This document shows, one piece after another, positions 5,631-6,877 of a DNA stretch of 6,877 nt. The notes under the pieces are model-generated. The model ran no database searches. It worked only from the letters and a program-made list of their open reading frames with translations, and was not told the origin of the DNA. A program made the translations under genes and the position numbers. The number at the start of each line of letters is the position of its first letter. Within the stretch, counting starts at the first letter, position 1. Origin of the DNA: Massilia sp. UBA2709 (GTDB taxonomy: Bacteria; Pseudomonadota; Gammaproteobacteria; Burkholderiales; Burkholderiaceae_D); contig DEKZ01000351.1 of assembly GCA_002354135.1 (NCBI GenBank), forward strand, positions 211-7,087, in the 5' to 3' direction.

Positions 5631-6440
5631 TCAGCCCTTCAGGCCCAGCACGTCCTGCATGTCGTACAGGCCGTTTGCCTTGTCGGCGATGAAGCGGGCG
5701 CCGCGCAGGGCGCCGTGGGCGTAGGTCACGCGGCTGCTCGATTTATGCGTGATCTCGATGCGTTCGCCGGTGCCGGCGAACAGCACGGTGTGGTCGCCCA
5801 CGATGTCGCCGCCGCGCACGGTGGCAAAGCCGATGGTCGACGGATCGCGCTCGCCGGTCACGCCTTCGCGGCCATAGACGGCGCATTCCTTCAGGTCGCG
5901 GCCGAGGGCGTCGGCGATGACTTCGCCCATCTTGAGGGCGGTGCCGGAGGGGGCGTCGACCTTGTGGCGGTGGTGGGCTTCGATGATCTCGATGTCGTAG
6001 CCTTCGGCAAAGCTCTTCGCCGCCATTTCCAGCAGCTTGAGGGTGACGTTCACGCCCACGCTCATGTTGGGCGCGAAAACCACCGAGATCTTCTCGGCGG
6101 CGGCGCGGATCGCCTCCTTGCCTGCTTCGTCGAAGCCGGTGGTGCCGATCACGATCTTGATGCCGTGATCCGCGCAATAGGCGAGGTGCTGAAGGGTACC
6201 TTCTGGACGGGTGAAGTCGATCAGGCAGTCGGCGCCGGCGAGCGCGCGGTCAAGGTCCGACTGGATGATCACACCGGTCAACTGGCCCGAGAAGGCGCCG
6301 GCATCGGTGCCGATGAAGGGCGAGCCGGCGACGTCGAGCGCACCGGACAAGGTGGTATCGGGCGAGGCGGCGATCGCCTCGATCAGCATGCGGCCCATGC
6401 GCCCACTGGCGCCGGCGACCGCGATTTTCAGTTGCGTCAT
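5631..6440 (-). CDS. dapB: 4-hydroxy-tetrahydrodipicolinate reductase
   Basis: This 269-residue cytoplasmic enzyme (E. coli 273) reduces 4-hydroxy-tetrahydrodipicolinate with NAD(P)H to tetrahydrodipicolinate, on the way to meso-diaminopimelate for peptidoglycan and to lysine. The N-terminal Rossmann fold begins KIAVAGASGRMGR (5-17), with the nucleotide loop GASGRMG at 10-16. IGTTGF (98-103) and FAPNMSVGVN (122-131) are conserved cofactor and substrate segments. EAHHRHKVDAPSGTA (154-168) holds the catalytic His156 and Lys160 (E. coli H159/K163) and the substrate-binding SGT loop. The Rossmann strand returns at the C-terminus. The ATG lies 7 nt after the bamE stop with only a weak purine stretch (TAAGA), suggesting coupled translation. 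All key residues are present. Confidence 0.98.
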   Translation of the reverse strand: MTQLKIAVAGASGRMGRMLIEAIAASPDTTLSGALDVAGSPFIGTDAGAFSGQLTGVIIQSDLDRALAGADCLIDFTRPEGTLQHLAYCADHGIKIVIGTTGFDEAGKEAIRAAAEKISVVFAPNMSVGVNVTLKLLEMAAKSFAEGYDIEIIEAHHRHKVDAPSGTALKMGEVIADALGRDLKECAVYGREGVTGERDPSTIGFATVRGGDIVGDHTVLFAGTGERIEITHKSSSRVTYAHGALRGARFIADKANGLYDMQDVLGLKG

Positions 6441-6447
6441 GACAGTC

Positions 6448-6877
6448 TTACTGGATAGTGGTATTGGCCGGGGCGGCGTTGGTCACCGGGGCAACCGGCC
6501 GGGTCGGCGCATTCTTCGACGGGAACCTGGTCGGGCCGGCGATGCGGTCGATGTACTCGCGCTCGGTCGGCAGGTTGCCGCCGTCGATGCGTTCGACGAC
6601 ATTGTCCTTGAAGTAGACGGTGACGCGGCTGGTGGTCAGTTCGCCGTTGCCGCGCGCCAGGTAGAACGGGTAGTCCCAGCGGTCGGCATGGAACATGTCG
6701 GCCAGCATCGGGGTGCCGAGGATGAAGCGGACCTGGTCACGGCTCTGGCCGACCTTCAGCTGGTTCAGCATTTCCTGCGACACGAAATTGCCCTGCTGGA
6801 TGTCCGGGCGGTAGGGCGAGAAGATCCACAGGAATTTTTGCAGCTTGGTCACCTTGGTCGTCTGCGCACCCGAGTTG
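6448..6877 (-). CDS. bamE: Outer-membrane assembly lipoprotein BamE, 5' end missing
   Basis: The reading frame stays open to the right edge of the window, giving 142 visible residues and a TAA stop. BamE (SmpA/OmlA) is a small outer-membrane lipoprotein of the BAM complex that folds beta-barrel proteins. Family features are SPYRPDIQQGNFVSQEML, VGQSRDQVRFILGTPMLADMF and DRWDYPFYLARG, followed by the strand VTVYFKDNVVERIDGG. A GTG at 6852 could be read as a start, but it would remove the signal peptide and lipid-anchoring Cys, and the upstream in-frame codons (NSGAQTTK) look like the mature N-terminus. The real start and lipobox therefore lie beyond the window. After the domain comes a Pro/Ala/Asn/Thr-rich tail of about 25 residues. 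It is followed by dapB after 7 nt, the usual betaproteobacterial arrangement. Confidence 0.93.
   Translation of the reverse strand, partial: NSGAQTTKVTKLQKFLWIFSPYRPDIQQGNFVSQEMLNQLKVGQSRDQVRFILGTPMLADMFHADRWDYPFYLARGNGELTTSRVTVYFKDNVVERIDGGNLPTEREYIDRIAGPTRFPSKNAPTRPVAPVTNAAPANTTIQ

Noticed and set aside
5598..6458. Plus-strand open frame of 286 codons over dapB
   Set aside because: It is antisense to a complete dapB with all catalytic motifs; the composition is low-complexity Ala/Gly/Asp/His with no recognisable family.
6448..6852. BamE as a complete protein starting at the GTG at 6852
   Set aside because: It would lack the signal peptide and lipidated Cys required for BamE. The frame remains open to the window edge, so the gene is truncated by the window.

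Overview
The window is a high-GC bacterial chromosome segment. Every credible gene is on the minus strand, so transcription runs from right to left. The gene set, the LptE and BamE family features and the order bamE-dapB ... leuS-lptE-holA suggest a betaproteobacterium of the Burkholderiales, most likely Oxalobacteraceae (Massilia-like). That placement is inferred from gene content and recalled synteny; no database search was run.

Right part (about 5300-6877): the window edge cuts bamE (outer-membrane BAM complex lipoprotein), which is followed 7 nt later by dapB (lysine/diaminopimelate pathway). After a single intervening base comes a small barstar-family gene. These three look like one operon. 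Next is a noncoding stretch of about 150 bp holding a REP-like palindromic repeat, then a DUF218/YdcF-family gene whose start is uncertain.

Middle (4317-4550): an A/T-richer intergenic region. It contains a perfect TATAAT -10 box facing leuS and an unusually long imperfect palindrome (about 4344-4446). The palindrome would form the first ~100 nt of the leuS mRNA. It encloses a 20-codon Leu/Arg-rich ORF without a Shine-Dalgarno sequence. It is either a regulatory leader of leuS or a dispersed MITE-like repeat, and it is the most interesting object in the window.

Left part (123-4316): leuS (leucyl-tRNA synthetase), lptE (LPS-transport lipoprotein) and holA (DNA polymerase III delta) are packed with 3 and 21 nt gaps, consistent with one operon from the leuS promoter. 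The holA stop codon lies inside a second REP-like palindrome, and a third, oppositely oriented partial copy begins at base 1.

The window is mainly core housekeeping: translation, replication clamp loading, lysine and cell-wall precursor synthesis, and two outer-membrane assembly lipoproteins. No phage, transposase, CRISPR array, rRNA or tRNA gene was seen. The noncoding elements and the orphan barstar gene are the parts worth a second look.
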